Source: an uncultured Clostridia bacterium (lineage in GTDB: Bacteria; Bacillota; Clostridia; Lachnospirales; Anaerotignaceae). From it: a DNA stretch of 60,823 bases. Location of the stretch: assembly GCA_902477755.1 (NCBI GenBank), contig CABSIK010000012.1, positions 1 through 60,823 of the forward strand, given 5' to 3'. This document shows positions 60,414 through 60,823 of the stretch, one piece after another (position 1 is the first letter of the stretch; the number at the start of each line of letters is the position of its first letter). The position numbers were made by a program, and so were the translations under genes. Under the pieces are notes generated by a model. The model was not told where the DNA came from. It saw only the letters and a list, made by a program, of their open reading frames with translations, and did not search any database.

Positions 60414-60446
60414 AGAGTGCTTCTATATAAAGAAGCACTCTTTTCC
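60414..60446 (+). terminator. Intrinsic terminator after the 48-aa gene
   Basis: A perfect 11-bp stem, AGAGTGCTTCT (60414-60424) with AGAAGCACTCT (60431-60441), then TTTCC. Confidence 0.85.
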
Positions 60447-60483
60447 TAAATAAAAAAGTGTCGAATTGTACAAGATAAAGTAC

Positions 60484-60512
60484 TTGACGAAGTGAGAGAA
60501 TCTTGGTAATAT
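60484..60512 (+). promoter_or_regulatory. rRNA-type tandem promoter P1
   Basis: TTGACG, 17-bp spacer, TAATAT (60507-60512). AAGTACTT overlaps the -35 element. Confidence 0.75.
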
Positions 60513-60588
60513 ATGCAAGCACCACTGCTCCGGCAGATGGGAGGCAAAGCAATAGCATCGAAAAAACGAAAAGTACTTAAAAAAGTAC

Positions 60589-60617
60589 TTGACGACAGAG
60601 AGAAAGTTTGATAAGAT
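60589..60617 (+). promoter_or_regulatory. rRNA-type tandem promoter P2
   Basis: TTGACG (60589-60594), 17-bp spacer, TAAGAT (60612-60617). Two AAGTACTT palindromes, separated by AAAA, lead into the -35 element. Confidence 0.78.
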
Positions 60618-60706
60618 AATCTGGCGTCGCTGAGAAAACGATGCAACAAAATAAAATATCAGAAAACTTGATTTCAAAAATAACTGAAAAGTACTTAAAA
60701 AAGTAC

Positions 60707-60735
60707 TTGACAGAATGAAACAAGCCTGATAGAAT
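60707..60735 (+). promoter_or_regulatory. rRNA-type tandem promoter P3
   Basis: Perfect TTGACA (60707-60712), 17-bp spacer, TAGAAT (60730-60735). The same AAGTACTT-AAAA-AAGTACTT block precedes it. Confidence 0.82.
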
Positions 60736-60777
60736 GAAAAAGCTGACACCGAAAATGGTGTGAGTAATAAACAAGAC

Positions 60778-60792
60778 TGATCCTTGAAAACT
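60778..60792 (+). promoter_or_regulatory. boxA-like antitermination element of an rRNA leader
   Basis: TGATCCTTGAAAACT is close to the boxA-type sequence (TGTTCTTTGAAAACT) found in rRNA leaders of Firmicutes. No 16S sequence is reached before the window ends, so an rRNA operon just outside is inferred. 60447-60823 holds no gene. Confidence 0.65.
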
Positions 60793-60823
60793 AAACAGCA
60801 GAAATAAACTTACAACCCATAGT

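Overview
The window reads as chromosomal DNA of a low-to-mid GC, Gram-positive anaerobe of the Clostridia, most likely Lachnospiraceae or close to Anaerotignum (the former Clostridium propionicum). The evidence is a beta-alanyl-CoA ammonia-lyase-like fragment at the left edge, strong AGGAGG ribosome sites, a T-box leader, a hybrid-cluster protein, SLH-type surface proteins, LexA divergent from a YneA-like LysM protein, and a type IV pilus set without outer-membrane parts. The genus is an inference from remembered sequence; no search was run.

Layout. 1-3.6 kb: the ammonia-lyase fragment, an unknown small protein, and an AgrA/AgrC-type two-component pair. 3.7-7.6 kb: a large SLH surface protein whose reading frame is cut by an in-frame TAG just after the signal peptide. 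7.9-28.2 kb: one long plus-strand block. It begins with two cyclic-di-GMP enzymes (PAS-GAF-GGDEF-EAL and NTF2-PAS-GGDEF). Next come a giant 2166-residue prepilin with GLUG-type repeats and three small minor pilins, then PilB, PilT, PilC, the major pilin, PilD, PilM, PilN and PilO. 28.7-30.8 kb, minus strand: a PilZ protein and an HD-GYP protein. The pilus locus therefore carries its own c-di-GMP synthesis, receptor and hydrolysis genes. 30.9-38.8 kb, minus strand: a LysR regulator, a truncated secreted peptide, an SLH-anchored protein, and a 1700-residue dockerin-bearing M60 (mucinase-type) metallopeptidase. 39.4-42.7 kb: a stalk-domain secreted protein and a B12-binding radical SAM protein. 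42.7-47.0 kb: a T-box leader followed by metN-metI-metQ and an M20 amidohydrolase. 47-54 kb: an oxidoreductase, a LacI regulator, a cupin, Hcp and small unknown genes. 54.3-57.4 kb: lexA-nadE divergent from a yneA-like gene. 57.8-60.4 kb: NfeD, FloA, EcsC and a 48-residue protein. The right edge holds three tandem promoters and a boxA-like element, so an rRNA operon probably begins just outside.

Two signals stand out. The first is the pilus locus built round a giant, modular prepilin, probably a pilus-borne adhesin, under apparent c-di-GMP control. The second is a family of about 177-bp intergenic elements: four full copies, two in each orientation, plus three hairpin-only copies. Their terminator-like stem changes sequence from copy to copy while keeping its base pairing.
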